Positions 55,330 to 62,959 of a DNA stretch of 64,000 bases are shown here, one piece after another. A program made the translations under genes and the position numbers. The stretch comes from Deltaproteobacteria bacterium (GTDB taxonomy: Bacteria; Acidobacteriota; Thermoanaerobaculia; Multivoradales; JAHZIX01). Position 1 is the stretch's first letter; every line of letters begins with the position of its first letter. The stretch lies in NCBI GenBank assembly GCA_022601195.1, contig JAHZIX010000017.1, positions 248,001 to 312,000 on the forward strand. Reading direction: 5' to 3'. The notes under the pieces are model-generated. The model was not told the origin of the DNA. It worked only from the letters and a program-made list of their open reading frames with translations, and did no database searches.

Positions 55330-56124
55330 ATGCGAATAGCGGTCTGTATCAAGCAGGTGCCGGACACGGAGGCACGCCTGCGTCTCGGGAAAGACGGTCG
55401 TTGGCTCGACGAGGAGGACCTTCCCTTCGTCATCAACGAGAGTGATGAATACGCTCTGGAAGAAGGTCTTGCCCTCGCCGAGAAGACCGGTGGGGAAGTC
55501 GTGGTGTTTAGTCTAGGACCAGCTCGGGTGAAAGATGCCCTGAGAAAGGCTCTGGCTCTCGGTGCCTCGAAGGCGGTTCACCTCAATGATGAGGCCTTCG
55601 CCAATGGTGATGCCCAAGCCACCGCCCGGGCCCTCCATGCGGCCATCAGTAGGGACTCCTTCGACTTGGTGCTAACAGGTTCTCAGAGTGATGATGTTGG
55701 CTATGCTGCCACGGGTTCTGTTCTCGCTGGGCACCTAGGATGGCCCCACGCCTGGCTGGTGATGGGAGTTGAAGTGGAAGAGGGAGGCGAGGCCCTCAAG
55801 GTGATTCGCGAGATGGAAAGTGGAATGAACGAGATCGTTCGGCTTCCTCTTCCCGCAGTTCTGGAAATCCAAGCGGGAATCAACCATCCCAGATATGCCT
55901 CCCTCAAGGGAATCATGAAGGCGAAGCGGAAGCCCCAAGAACAGTTGACTGCCGCTGACCTGGGGCTGGACGCCAGCTCGGTAGGCGCTGCGGGCTCCCG
56001 TTTGGAGATTCTGTCGGTGGCTTTCCCGGAGAGTGGTGCTGGTGCCCAAATCATTGAAGGCACTCCCGAACAGGCGGCCAAGTCCTTGGTGGAGAAGCTA
56101 CAGAAAGAAGCGAGGGTTCTTTGA
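55330..56124 (+). CDS. etfB: Electron transfer flavoprotein beta subunit
   Basis: The 264-residue EtfB begins MRIAVCIKQVPDTEARLRL and has the AMP-binding region and the recognition-loop region of the family. Together with EtfA it accepts electrons from acyl-CoA dehydrogenases. AGGAG lies 8-12 bases before the ATG at 55330. It directly precedes etfA; the acyl-CoA dehydrogenases at 4131 and 5291 are natural electron donors. Confidence 0.95.
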   Translation: MRIAVCIKQVPDTEARLRLGKDGRWLDEEDLPFVINESDEYALEEGLALAEKTGGEVVVFSLGPARVKDALRKALALGASKAVHLNDEAFANGDAQATARALHAAISRDSFDLVLTGSQSDDVGYAATGSVLAGHLGWPHAWLVMGVEVEEGGEALKVIREMESGMNEIVRLPLPAVLEIQAGINHPRYASLKGIMKAKRKPQEQLTAADLGLDASSVGAAGSRLEILSVAFPESGAGAQIIEGTPEQAAKSLVEKLQKEARVL

Positions 56125-56126
56125 GC

Positions 56127-57110
56127 ATGGCTAAGAAAATCTGGGTTGTTCTTCAACAGAAAGACGGAAAGCTCCATCGCATGTCTCGCGAAGCGATTGT
56201 CGCTGGACAAAGGTTGGCCCATGCCACCGGTGGTTCTGTCGAGGCTGTGGTTTTGGGCTCTGGAGTTGCCGAGGCTGCCTCTGAAGCCGCCTCCTTTGAG
56301 CTCGAAGCCGTTTGGAAAGCGGACCATGAAGCCCTGGGGACCTACACTCCAGGAGCATATATTTCCGCCTTGGCTGCTGCTGTGAGTTCGGCCAAGCCGG
56401 ATTTCGTTCTCTTTCCTCATACCTACCAGAGCGTCGACTATTTTCCCCGCTTGGCCCACCAGCTCGAGGCCGGGCTGTTGCCCGAAGTGACGGAAATGGA
56501 CGCATCGACGGGAGAGCTACAGTTCAAGAGGCCCGTTCTTGGAGGCAAGATGACGGCGACCGTCCGAGTCAAGGGAGAAGGCATGGTGCTGCTATCCGTT
56601 CAATCCGGGGCCTTCTCGGTGGACGATGCGGTTGCCGGCTCCTGTGAAGTCCGGGATCTAGACCTGGCGGGCACTCCCATAACCGCAGACCGAGTCCTTC
56701 TGGGGGTCGAAGAAGTGGGAGGAGACCAGGTCGACCTGAGCAAAGCAGAGGTTGTCGTAGCGGTGGGAAGGGGAGTTGGTGGGGCCGACAAGATGGCCTC
56801 TGTCGAGGAGCTGGCAGAGTTGCTAGGAGCTGAAATCGGAGCGAGTCGGCCGGTCATCGACAATGGTTGGTTGCCGAGAGATCGCCAAATCGGTTCTAGC
56901 GGCCAAACGGTAGCCCCCAAGCTCTACTTGGCGATTGGAATCTCCGGGGCCATCCAGCATCTGGTCGGGATGAAAGCCTCCTCGGTCGTCGTCGCGATCA
57001 ACAAAGATCCAGGGGCACCGATTTTCACGGTGGCAGACTATGGCGTAGTCGGCGACCTGCACGAGATTCTCCCGGCTCTCAATGAGGCGATTCGCGAGGC
57101 CAGAGCCTAG
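56127..57110 (+). CDS. etfA: Electron transfer flavoprotein alpha subunit
   Basis: The 327-residue EtfA has the C-terminal FAD-binding domain with [36 protein letters not shown] and [10 protein letters not shown]. It forms the heterodimer with EtfB and passes electrons to ETF:quinone oxidoreductase, which is not in the window. The ATG at 56127 is used; a TTG at 56121 overlapping the etfB stop is also possible and better spaced from GAGGG. Confidence 0.95.
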   Translation: MAKKIWVVLQQKDGKLHRMSREAIVAGQRLAHATGGSVEAVVLGSGVAEAASEAASFELEAVWKADHEALGTYTPGAYISALAAAVSSAKPDFVLFPHTYQSVDYFPRLAHQLEAGLLPEVTEMDASTGELQFKRPVLGGKMTATVRVKGEGMVLLSVQSGAFSVDDAVAGSCEVRDLDLAGTPITADRVLLGVEEVGGDQVDLSKAEVVVAVGRGVGGADKMASVEELAELLGAEIGASRPVIDNGWLPRDRQIGSSGQTVAPKLYLAIGISGAIQHLVGMKASSVVVAINKDPGAPIFTVADYGVVGDLHEILPALNEAIREARA

Positions 57111-57236
57111 AGCTTAGGCCTTGTGGGGATCGAACCTCCTCCGGGCTACGGTTTTGCGGAAACTCTCGCGGCGCACGAGGAGTTTTGTCCCGTGCGGCGT
57201 TGGTCTCCCGTGTGGTTATTGCGCTCATAGTCAAGG

Positions 57237-57252
57237 CCTGCTGCACAGCAGG
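57237..57252. other. Perfect hairpin between convergent etfA and trmH-type genes
   Basis: CCTGCTG-CA-CAGCAGG is a perfect 7-bp inverted repeat in the 194-base convergent gap (57111-57304). There is no T tract, so it is at best a weak or factor-assisted transcript end. Nothing else was recognised in the gap. Confidence 0.4.
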
Positions 57253-57304
57253 AGCGTTTCAAGCTCTAGATATAGAGCGGAGTAACCACTCGGGAAACTA
57301 AACT

Positions 57305-58093
57305 CTAGCTTCGGCTGCGGCGTATCTCGAACAGGGCCACTGCGGCAGCGACCGTGACATTGAGGGACTCGACCGTATTCGCAAGGGGAATGGTCAACTT
57401 TTCCACAGGAAGGTCCTTTCCCTCGACAGAGAAGAGAGTCTGCGACAAGCCCCTTCCTTCCGCGCCGAGCACGAGGACCCAAGCTCCTTCCCAACTACCT
57501 TCATAGAGATCCTTTCCTCCTTTAGGCTCGAGGGCAAGCCAGCGTGGCGAAATGCTCCGAAGGTGATGGTTGAATTCCCTTACCGAGACCGAGGTAGCTA
57601 TGGGCACCCGGAGAAGGCTGCCAGCGGAAGCTCGGAGGGCCCTTGGGTGGTTGGGATGCACCGTTCCTTTCGCCAAGGCCAGACCTACGCAATCGGTGGC
57701 TTCTGCCACGCGGGCGAGGGCACCCAGATTGCCCGGATCCTGAATGCCATCAAGGTAGAGATAGAGACCCTCTCGTTGGAGGGGGAGCTCGCTCACCCCG
57801 TGACGCTCGAGCTCGACGATCGCCAGAGCCCCCTGAGGAGAGTCCGCATCGGTCAATCCGGCTAGAATCCTCTCTTCGGCCAAGAGGGGTGGTCTGGACA
57901 GTCGTGCAGCTAGTTCAGCACCTTCGTCTCGTTCTAGAAACGAAGGAGTCATCAAGACCGTTTCCAGAGGACACTGCGCCTCGAGAGCCTCCCGCAAGAG
58001 GTTGGGACCCTCGAGGACCGCTCGCGAACCTTTACTTCTCAGCAGCCGCCGAATATCCTTGATCGTCCGATTGGTGGAACTCCTAATCAACAT
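57305..58093 (-). CDS. SpoU/TrmH-family RNA 2'-O-methyltransferase
   Basis: The 262-residue SPOUT-class enzyme has an N-terminal L7Ae-like substrate-binding part (about 1-95) and the three SpoU motifs: DGIQDPGNLGALAR, LVLGAEGRGLS and PLANTVESLNVTVAAAV. It would 2'-O-methylate a ribose in rRNA or tRNA. The start ATG at 58093 shares the palindrome CATG with the start of the divergent gene, so both genes have almost no independent leader. Confidence 0.92.
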   Translation of the reverse strand: MLIRSSTNRTIKDIRRLLRSKGSRAVLEGPNLLREALEAQCPLETVLMTPSFLERDEGAELAARLSRPPLLAEERILAGLTDADSPQGALAIVELERHGVSELPLQREGLYLYLDGIQDPGNLGALARVAEATDCVGLALAKGTVHPNHPRALRASAGSLLRVPIATSVSVREFNHHLRSISPRWLALEPKGGKDLYEGSWEGAWVLVLGAEGRGLSQTLFSVEGKDLPVEKLTIPLANTVESLNVTVAAAVALFEIRRSRS

Positions 58094-58709
58094 GACACGG
58101 TATCCTAGAGACTTCTGGCGCTCCCTTCAAACCGGGATCGAGATCGCCGTGGGAAGCTCCCACCCGGAGAAGCTTCTCGGGGTGAGAGATGGCTTTCGGG
58201 AGTATTTTCGAAGCCGCCTACCTGAGAAGATTCCCATTATCCTTGTGCCACAAGGGGCAACGGACACGCAAACCGGTCTGCTGCTATCCGATGAGGAGAC
58301 TGCTGCCGCGGCTCAAGCGAGAGCAGAGGAGCTCTATCGCGACCTGGGACGTCACTATCTCTTCTATGTCGTGGCGGAAGGGGGACTCGATTTCTTGGAA
58401 GTCGGGGAGGAATCCTACTACTTCGTCCGCTATTGGAGCGCCATCAGCGGACCGGTCGGAGCGACTCTGGGCGCCAGCTCGTCCCTCCAGCTTCCTTCGA
58501 ATCTCTTAGAAGGCCTCGATAGCAGTGAGGTCCCCTTTGCTATCCCGGGAAGTCGCAGGTCTGGGGGAATGTTGGGGTCCTTGACCGGAGGTCACGAGAC
58601 CCTTCGCAGGGCAGTCGCCGCGGCCACCTTCAACGCGTTGGCAACACTTTTCTTCGGTATTTTAGAAGGAAACGCCGACCCTCGACGTCGCAGAGCAGCA
58701 GAGGAGTAG
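58092..58709 (+). CDS. DUF84/YjjX-like putative nucleotide pyrophosphatase
   Basis: With the ATG at 58092 the protein has 205 residues. VGSSHPEKLLGVRDGF resembles the VGSTNPVK start of inosine/xanthosine triphosphatases of the DUF84 family. Further matching landmarks are LSDEETAAAAQARAEEL, AEGGLDFL and GGMLGSLTGGHETLRRAV. If correct, it cleans non-canonical purine nucleotides from the pool. The similarity is moderate and several usual family residues differ, so the assignment is tentative. Confidence 0.6.
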   Translation: MTRYPRDFWRSLQTGIEIAVGSSHPEKLLGVRDGFREYFRSRLPEKIPIILVPQGATDTQTGLLLSDEETAAAAQARAEELYRDLGRHYLFYVVAEGGLDFLEVGEESYYFVRYWSAISGPVGATLGASSSLQLPSNLLEGLDSSEVPFAIPGSRRSGGMLGSLTGGHETLRRAVAAATFNALATLFFGILEGNADPRRRRAAEE

Positions 58710-58812
58710 GGGAGCCAGTCCCTTCTGAGTATTTTTCATCATCACCATGGCCTGGACAGGGCCTGGAATGGGGTGCTACTCTGCGGGCCGTTTACCCCCA
58801 ACCTTATAGATT

Positions 58813-59358
58813 GTGATGAAAAACTTACGCGAGAAAACGGCGGACTCCTCGCTCGATGAGATGCTGAAGGCTCTCGAGCCTCAGATGAAGCACATCCTTT
58901 ACAGGTATCGGATTCCCGAACAGGATGCCGAAGATCTGTTGCAGCAAACCCTCCTGACATTGCTCTACAAGCGCCACGAGATTCAGAAGCCGGAGCCCTG
59001 GATCCTTGCCACTTTTCGCAACCGCTGCATCATGTACTGGCGGTCGCGCCAAAGCCAGCTTCACCAGGCGGTGGACACAGCTATCCTCGAATTGTTTGCC
59101 GAGCCCGGAAGCCTTTCCCAAGAGTCCACCGAGCTCAGTCATGACCTGGAAAAGGCGATTGCACGTCTACCCAATCGTTGCCAACGAATTCTGCGACTTC
59201 GGTATGGTCTGGATTATCGGCCGGCAGAGGTCGCCGAAGCACTTGGATATAAGCCTTCGAGCATTAGGAAGATCACCAACCGCTGCCTAGCTGCCCTGGC
59301 GAAACAGCTCATCGTTGCTGGATTTCCGGGCGCAAAGAGCAGAGCGGCTTCTGCTTAG
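58813..59358 (+). CDS. ECF-type RNA polymerase sigma factor (first of three)
   Basis: The 181-residue protein (GTG at 58813, or 180 from the ATG at 58816) has sigma region 2 (about 25-90; DAEDLLQQTLLTLLYKR, then ATFRNRCIMYWRSRQ) and region 4 (about 115-165; LPNRCQRILRLRYGLDYRPAE, then KPSSIRKITNRCL). The helix-turn-helix is complete, so it should recognise a promoter. No anti-sigma factor or membrane sensor is adjacent. No ribosome binding site is seen; TTATAG lies 7 bases before the start, suggesting a leaderless transcript. Two paralogues follow within 3 kb. Confidence 0.85.
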   Translation: MMKNLREKTADSSLDEMLKALEPQMKHILYRYRIPEQDAEDLLQQTLLTLLYKRHEIQKPEPWILATFRNRCIMYWRSRQSQLHQAVDTAILELFAEPGSLSQESTELSHDLEKAIARLPNRCQRILRLRYGLDYRPAEVAEALGYKPSSIRKITNRCLAALAKQLIVAGFPGAKSRAASA

Positions 59359-59502
59359 CCCCCTCGGCGTAGGCTCCGGGGATCGAGGATCCAATAAATT
59401 ACCCTTATGAAATAAGCGTACATAGACGAAAGCTTCCTCATTTCAGGTCTAGAGGAAGCCATGGTAAGCTTCACAACAGGTTGATGTAGTGGAGGGACAG
59501 AC

Positions 59503-60054
59503 GTGGCGAGGAATAAAGGCCTTGACGAAGATTTCGAGAGTTTTCTCAGCCAGGTCCAGCCTCGTCTCAGAAAGACCCTTGCCTTTTACAGCATCCCGCC
59601 GGCAGACGCCGAAACTCTTCTGAAAGATCTCTTCCTGACTCTTCTCTATAAGAGGCAGTCGATCGCCTCGCCAGAGCTCTGGTTGGTGAACACTCTTCGT
59701 CACCAATGCGTCGTCTACTGGCGCCGGCATCGGTTCCAGCTGTACTCGAACCTGGACAAAGCCCTGAAAGGCACTCTCGCAGGCCTTCAGGGTTCCCTGG
59801 AGGACGGCGGTGACTCCTCTGAACGAGGCAGGCTCCTGCGAAAGCTCGACGCCTTGGTGGCAGAGCTTCCTCCTTCTTACCGGAATCAACTTCGCCAACA
59901 GTACAGCCAACCTAGAGATGGCATGGAGAGTTCTGGTGGGGCTCGGGCGGCTTCGTCTCTGAGTGCGAAGGAGTTGGAGCTTTGTCTCGCTTCCTTGGGG
60001 AACACCTTCTCTGAGCTAGGCTTGGCCACGGAAGACGGTTCCAAGAACTCCTAG
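59503..60054 (+). CDS. ECF sigma-factor paralogue lacking a recognisable region 4 helix-turn-helix
   Basis: The 183-residue protein aligns with the flanking sigma factors over region 2 (DAETLLKDLFLTLLYKRQSI, then NTLRHQCVVYWRRHRFQLY) and keeps LPPSYRNQLRQQY at the start of region 4. The expected helix-turn-helix is replaced by a Ser/Gly/Ala-rich stretch (PRDGMESSGGARAASSLSAK). The frame is intact, with GGAGGG 6 bases before the GTG at 59503, so it looks maintained. It may bind core polymerase without reading a -35 element, or be an early stage of decay. Confidence 0.75.
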   Translation: MARNKGLDEDFESFLSQVQPRLRKTLAFYSIPPADAETLLKDLFLTLLYKRQSIASPELWLVNTLRHQCVVYWRRHRFQLYSNLDKALKGTLAGLQGSLEDGGDSSERGRLLRKLDALVAELPPSYRNQLRQQYSQPRDGMESSGGARAASSLSAKELELCLASLGNTFSELGLATEDGSKNS

Positions 60055-60356
60055 CCCCTTCTCGAAAAATCGATCTAGGAGCGTCAGCGGATCTTCCCTT
60101 TGCCATCTCCATAGAGGCAAAGCGCTCGGCGTCGACCTTAAGCGCTGTGGGCGCCTGAGCCCATTGCCGTTCAGCCCCTTCAAATCTTCCCAGGAACGCC
60201 TCGCTTCGAAACTCTGGCTCGACGAACTCGGAAGAGATCGCTCCCATGGTCGTGAAAGCGCCGCCTTCAAGGTCATCAAGTCAAACGCTTCATTGAGCGA
60301 AACAAGGCCAACTGCCTGTTTCTTTTGGCCAGGTGCGACCGGTACCATTGCTCACT
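60055..60356. other. Gap between the second sigma paralogue and the serine hydrolase gene
   Basis: About 300 bases hold no supported gene. Reverse frames across 59912-60348 have no recognisable features and partly overlap the sigma paralogue. No terminator with a T tract and no convincing promoter was found. Confidence 0.4.
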
Positions 60357-61394
60357 ATGAAAAAGCTCTATATTGGCCGTTGCTCTAGCCTCCACTTCCT
60401 CCTTCCAATGCTACTAACCCTGGGGTTGGTTTCTTCAGAACTTAGCGCGACCTGTGGTGCCTTCTCATCCTTTTCCTCAAATCGGAGGGTGGATGCCCAG
60501 GAACGATGCCGTTTGGAGGCTTGGGCTACCGAAACGGGCTCGAGCGCTCTTGTGGTTTCGGCCGATGGGGCAGTCGTGTTCGAATTGGTAACACCCCGTT
60601 CGGACTCGCTCATCCACACAATGTCTGTGACCAAATCAGTTGCTTCGCTAGCCATTGGGCGAATGCTCCAGGACGGTCAGCTGAACTCCCTCGACCTGAA
60701 GCTAAGCGAAATCTTTCCCGAGTGGCGGCAAGGAAGGAAGGCTCAGATAACCCTGAGACACCTACTCACTCATTCCACAGGACTTCAGGATGACCCAAAT
60801 GCCGGGGTGGAGATCGAACCCGCCCCGGACGTAGTTCAGCTGGCTCTAGCGGCAGAACTGACGGAGGCTCCAGGAGATGCTTTTCGCTACAACAATAAGG
60901 CGGCGAACCTGCTTGCAGCCATCGTAGAGAAGCTGACCGGACAGAAGCTCGACGACTATTTGAGCCGGTCAGTCTTCGCGGATCTAGGCATCCTTGATTC
61001 CGAGTGGTTGAAAGACGCAGCGGGCAATCCCTATGGGATGGCCGGCCTGTCCTTGAGGGCACGGGATCTCCTGAAGGTTGGGCAGCTCATGAACAACCGA
61101 GGAGACTGGCATGGCACGCAGCTAGTGCCCAGTAGCTTTGTCGATGAAACACTGACTCCGCAACGAGAGGACAACGCTCGGGTAGGCCTTCTCTGGTGGC
61201 TGGTGGAAGATCCACCTTCCGGATACCAAGCAAATGGATGGCTTGGGCAGTGGCTGGTTGGGTTACCCAAAATCGATGCGGTTGCCGTTCGGCTGGTGGA
61301 TCGGGCTGACGCTGTTACCGGTGAGAACACGACAGGGTTCTTGGAGCTCATGGGCGAAATACTCGCTGATGAAGCCCCCATCTCGGATCCCTAG
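60357..61394 (+). CDS. Exported serine hydrolase, class C beta-lactamase/penicillin-binding-protein family
   Basis: With the ATG at 60357 the protein has 345 residues, a signal peptide (about 1-35) and a beta-lactamase-type domain. The catalytic S90-x-x-K93 (SVTK) and Y178-N-N180 motifs are present. The third motif is GWLGQ rather than KTG, as in many esterase/peptidase relatives, so antibiotic hydrolysis should not be assumed. It probably acts on a peptide or ester in the periplasm. It sits between the second and third sigma paralogues on the same strand, a possible functional link. Confidence 0.85.
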   Translation: MKKLYIGRCSSLHFLLPMLLTLGLVSSELSATCGAFSSFSSNRRVDAQERCRLEAWATETGSSALVVSADGAVVFELVTPRSDSLIHTMSVTKSVASLAIGRMLQDGQLNSLDLKLSEIFPEWRQGRKAQITLRHLLTHSTGLQDDPNAGVEIEPAPDVVQLALAAELTEAPGDAFRYNNKAANLLAAIVEKLTGQKLDDYLSRSVFADLGILDSEWLKDAAGNPYGMAGLSLRARDLLKVGQLMNNRGDWHGTQLVPSSFVDETLTPQREDNARVGLLWWLVEDPPSGYQANGWLGQWLVGLPKIDAVAVRLVDRADAVTGENTTGFLELMGEILADEAPISDP

Positions 61395-61603
61395 TCAGTT
61401 CGGACAGCTGCGCCTTTCAAGGTAGCTTCTCGCGCTGATGAAGCTCACCCCCGCCCCCAAAGACCAGAGAATTGGACGACCAGAAGAAGAGGAGCTGAGG
61501 CCAGACGAAGCCGGCTTGTCGAGGTATCCGCCTATACGCTCATCGCTAGACTTCAGAGTCTTCGACTGATAACATGTGAGACAAAACGAATAGGAAATAA
61601 GAG

Positions 61604-62167
61604 ATGGAGCTTCCGCAGCGCTGGGAGTCGAATCAGCAAAATGAGGTTCAGATGGAGGTCTTCCTAGAGAGGCTTCGGCCCAAGCTATGTCGGATCCTCT
61701 CCCAGTTTCGGGTGCCCCCTGCGGATTCCGACGATCTCATCCAACAGGCACTCCTGGCGCTCGTGTATGGCTGGGACTCCATTCGAGAACCGGAAGCTTG
61801 GCTAGTTGGAACTCTGAGAAACAAGTGCCTTCTGTATTGGCGTCAACGTCGGAGGTGCCTGTACGAAGCTGTCGACACGGTTCTCTTGGAATGGATCGCT
61901 GGAGCGAATCGCCCGGACCAGGACCGGATCGAGATCGCTTACGATCTCGACGTTCTACTGTCGAAACTTCCTGAGCGGTCCCGCCGATTGCTGATGCTGC
62001 GCTACCGCGAAGGTTACAGCCCTGCGGAAATTGCGGAGAAGCTTGGCTATAGTCCCAAGAGCATTTCGAAGATCACCCAGCGTAGCCTTGCATTGCTGAG
62101 TCGTGAGCTCCTCCGCAGCGCTCATTGTCCGGGCGTTTTTCGAGAGCATGTCGAAGCCTCCTCCTAG
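61604..62167 (+). CDS. ECF-type RNA polymerase sigma factor (third of three)
   Basis: The 187-residue sigma factor has region 2 (DSDDLIQQALLALVYGW, then GTLRNKCLLYWRQRRRCLYEAVD) and a complete region 4 (LPERSRRLLMLRYREGYSPAE, then SPKSISKITQRSLALL). It is clearly paralogous to the genes at 58813 and 59503. AGGAAATAAGAG precedes the ATG. Again no anti-sigma factor is adjacent, and the C terminus after region 4 is short, so no fused sensor is present. Confidence 0.88.
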   Translation: MELPQRWESNQQNEVQMEVFLERLRPKLCRILSQFRVPPADSDDLIQQALLALVYGWDSIREPEAWLVGTLRNKCLLYWRQRRRCLYEAVDTVLLEWIAGANRPDQDRIEIAYDLDVLLSKLPERSRRLLMLRYREGYSPAEIAEKLGYSPKSISKITQRSLALLSRELLRSAHCPGVFREHVEASS

Positions 62168-62526
62168 TCTGTTCTGTCTCCCTGCATCGTCTCGATGCCC
62201 AGCATCATTCTAGCGAACCCGCCTAGAGTCGGAGTTCTTGCGTAGCGAGAGGTTTTTGGCATTCCATTCCCGGTCACCGAGATGGGGCCAAGCTTCCCAG
62301 CCGTTGCCCCTCCTCAAGATCCAGAGATCCCTTTTTCTTCCTACCTTCTTCCAGGTTCACGACGCACTCCCCGTTCTCGCTCTCTCTTCCAATCGCTGAG
62401 CCGATGGTGAGGGCCGGGTCAATATCGGAGCCGGCATCGAGGACCTACCTAACGCCCTGAGAGAGGTCCTCTCCTGACAAGTCAGGGAGCCGTGAAGGGT
62501 TCTTTCTGCAATCTCATAGGCTCTTC
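62168..62526. other. Gap downstream of the third sigma factor
   Basis: No gene is confidently supported. A 32-codon reverse frame (62164-62262) and a reverse stretch of about 55 open codons (around 62275-62440) look slightly protein-like but lack starts or homology, and could be remnants. Two adjacent perfect hairpins lie near the end at 62461-62486. Confidence 0.4.
62461..62486. other. Two adjacent perfect inverted repeats
   Basis: GAGAGG-T-CCTCTC (62461-62473) is followed directly by CCTGAC-AA-GTCAGG (62473-62486). They lie 41-66 bases upstream of the candidate promoter of the monooxygenase gene. They may be operator sites or a factor-dependent transcript end. Confidence 0.4.
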
Positions 62527-62554
62527 TTGACAAAATGGTAACTTGGTACCAAGA
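62527..62554 (+). promoter_or_regulatory. Candidate promoter with overlapping operator palindrome
   Basis: A perfect -35 TTGACA (62527-62532) lies 17 bases from a weak -10 CAAGAT. Between and over the -10 is the 10-bp palindrome TTGGTACCAA (62543-62552), preceded by GGTAAC. Repressor sites placed this way are common for MarR/HxlR/TetR-type control of oxidoreductases, but no regulator gene is adjacent. Confidence 0.45.
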
Positions 62555-62581
62555 TACCTAGTAGAGCGAAGGGAGGTTGTT

Positions 62582-62959
62582 GTGCACATTCAAGTCGGTG
62601 TCCACATGGAAGTGCGCACCGGAAACTTCTCAAGTAACCGAGAGGAGCTTGATTTCTGGTTCGCCGTTTCTGTCTTCAGCTCACAAGATAAACCCGCTCA
62701 ACGATATCCACGGCCAGCTCCCCATTGGCAGCGGGTAAACACGAGTCAACGGCTAAAGGAAATACCCCTTCAAGGGGACAGCCACCGATGTGGCGCGTCC
62801 CGACTCTCTCTGGAGAAAACCAACCATGTTGCATTCCCTATTTTGGCTGCTCGACCACTATCCGGAAACCGGCGAGTCTGTAGCTTCCCTGCACCAGGCT
62901 GCCTTGGAGGAGGCTGCCCTAGCGGACCATCTAGGCTTCGCCTCTCTGTGGATTTCTGA
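62582..62959 (+). CDS. Possible leader peptide or small protein overlapping the monooxygenase gene
   Basis: A GTG at 62582 has an excellent GGGAGG 5 bases upstream and lies about 25 bases after the candidate promoter, so translation could begin here. The 125-codon frame overlaps the first 134 bases of the monooxygenase gene in another frame. Its product matches nothing known, and the part inside the overlap is almost certainly a shadow. It may be a translated leader. Confidence 0.25.
   Translation: MHIQVGVHMEVRTGNFSSNREELDFWFAVSVFSSQDKPAQRYPRPAPHWQRVNTSQRLKEIPLQGDSHRCGASRLSLEKTNHVAFPILAARPLSGNRRVCSFPAPGCLGGGCPSGPSRLRLSVDF

Noticed and set aside
59462..59478. TTCACAA half of a Rex-like site upstream of the second sigma paralogue
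   Set aside because: Only one half-site is present; the partner half does not match.
60016..60348. 110-codon reverse frame between the second sigma paralogue and the serine hydrolase
   Set aside because: It overlaps the sigma paralogue gene, has no recognisable domain and no good start.
60357..61394. Antibiotic-resistance beta-lactamase
   Set aside because: SxxK and YxN are present, but the KTG motif is replaced, and many members of this fold are esterases or peptidases, so a resistance call is not justified.
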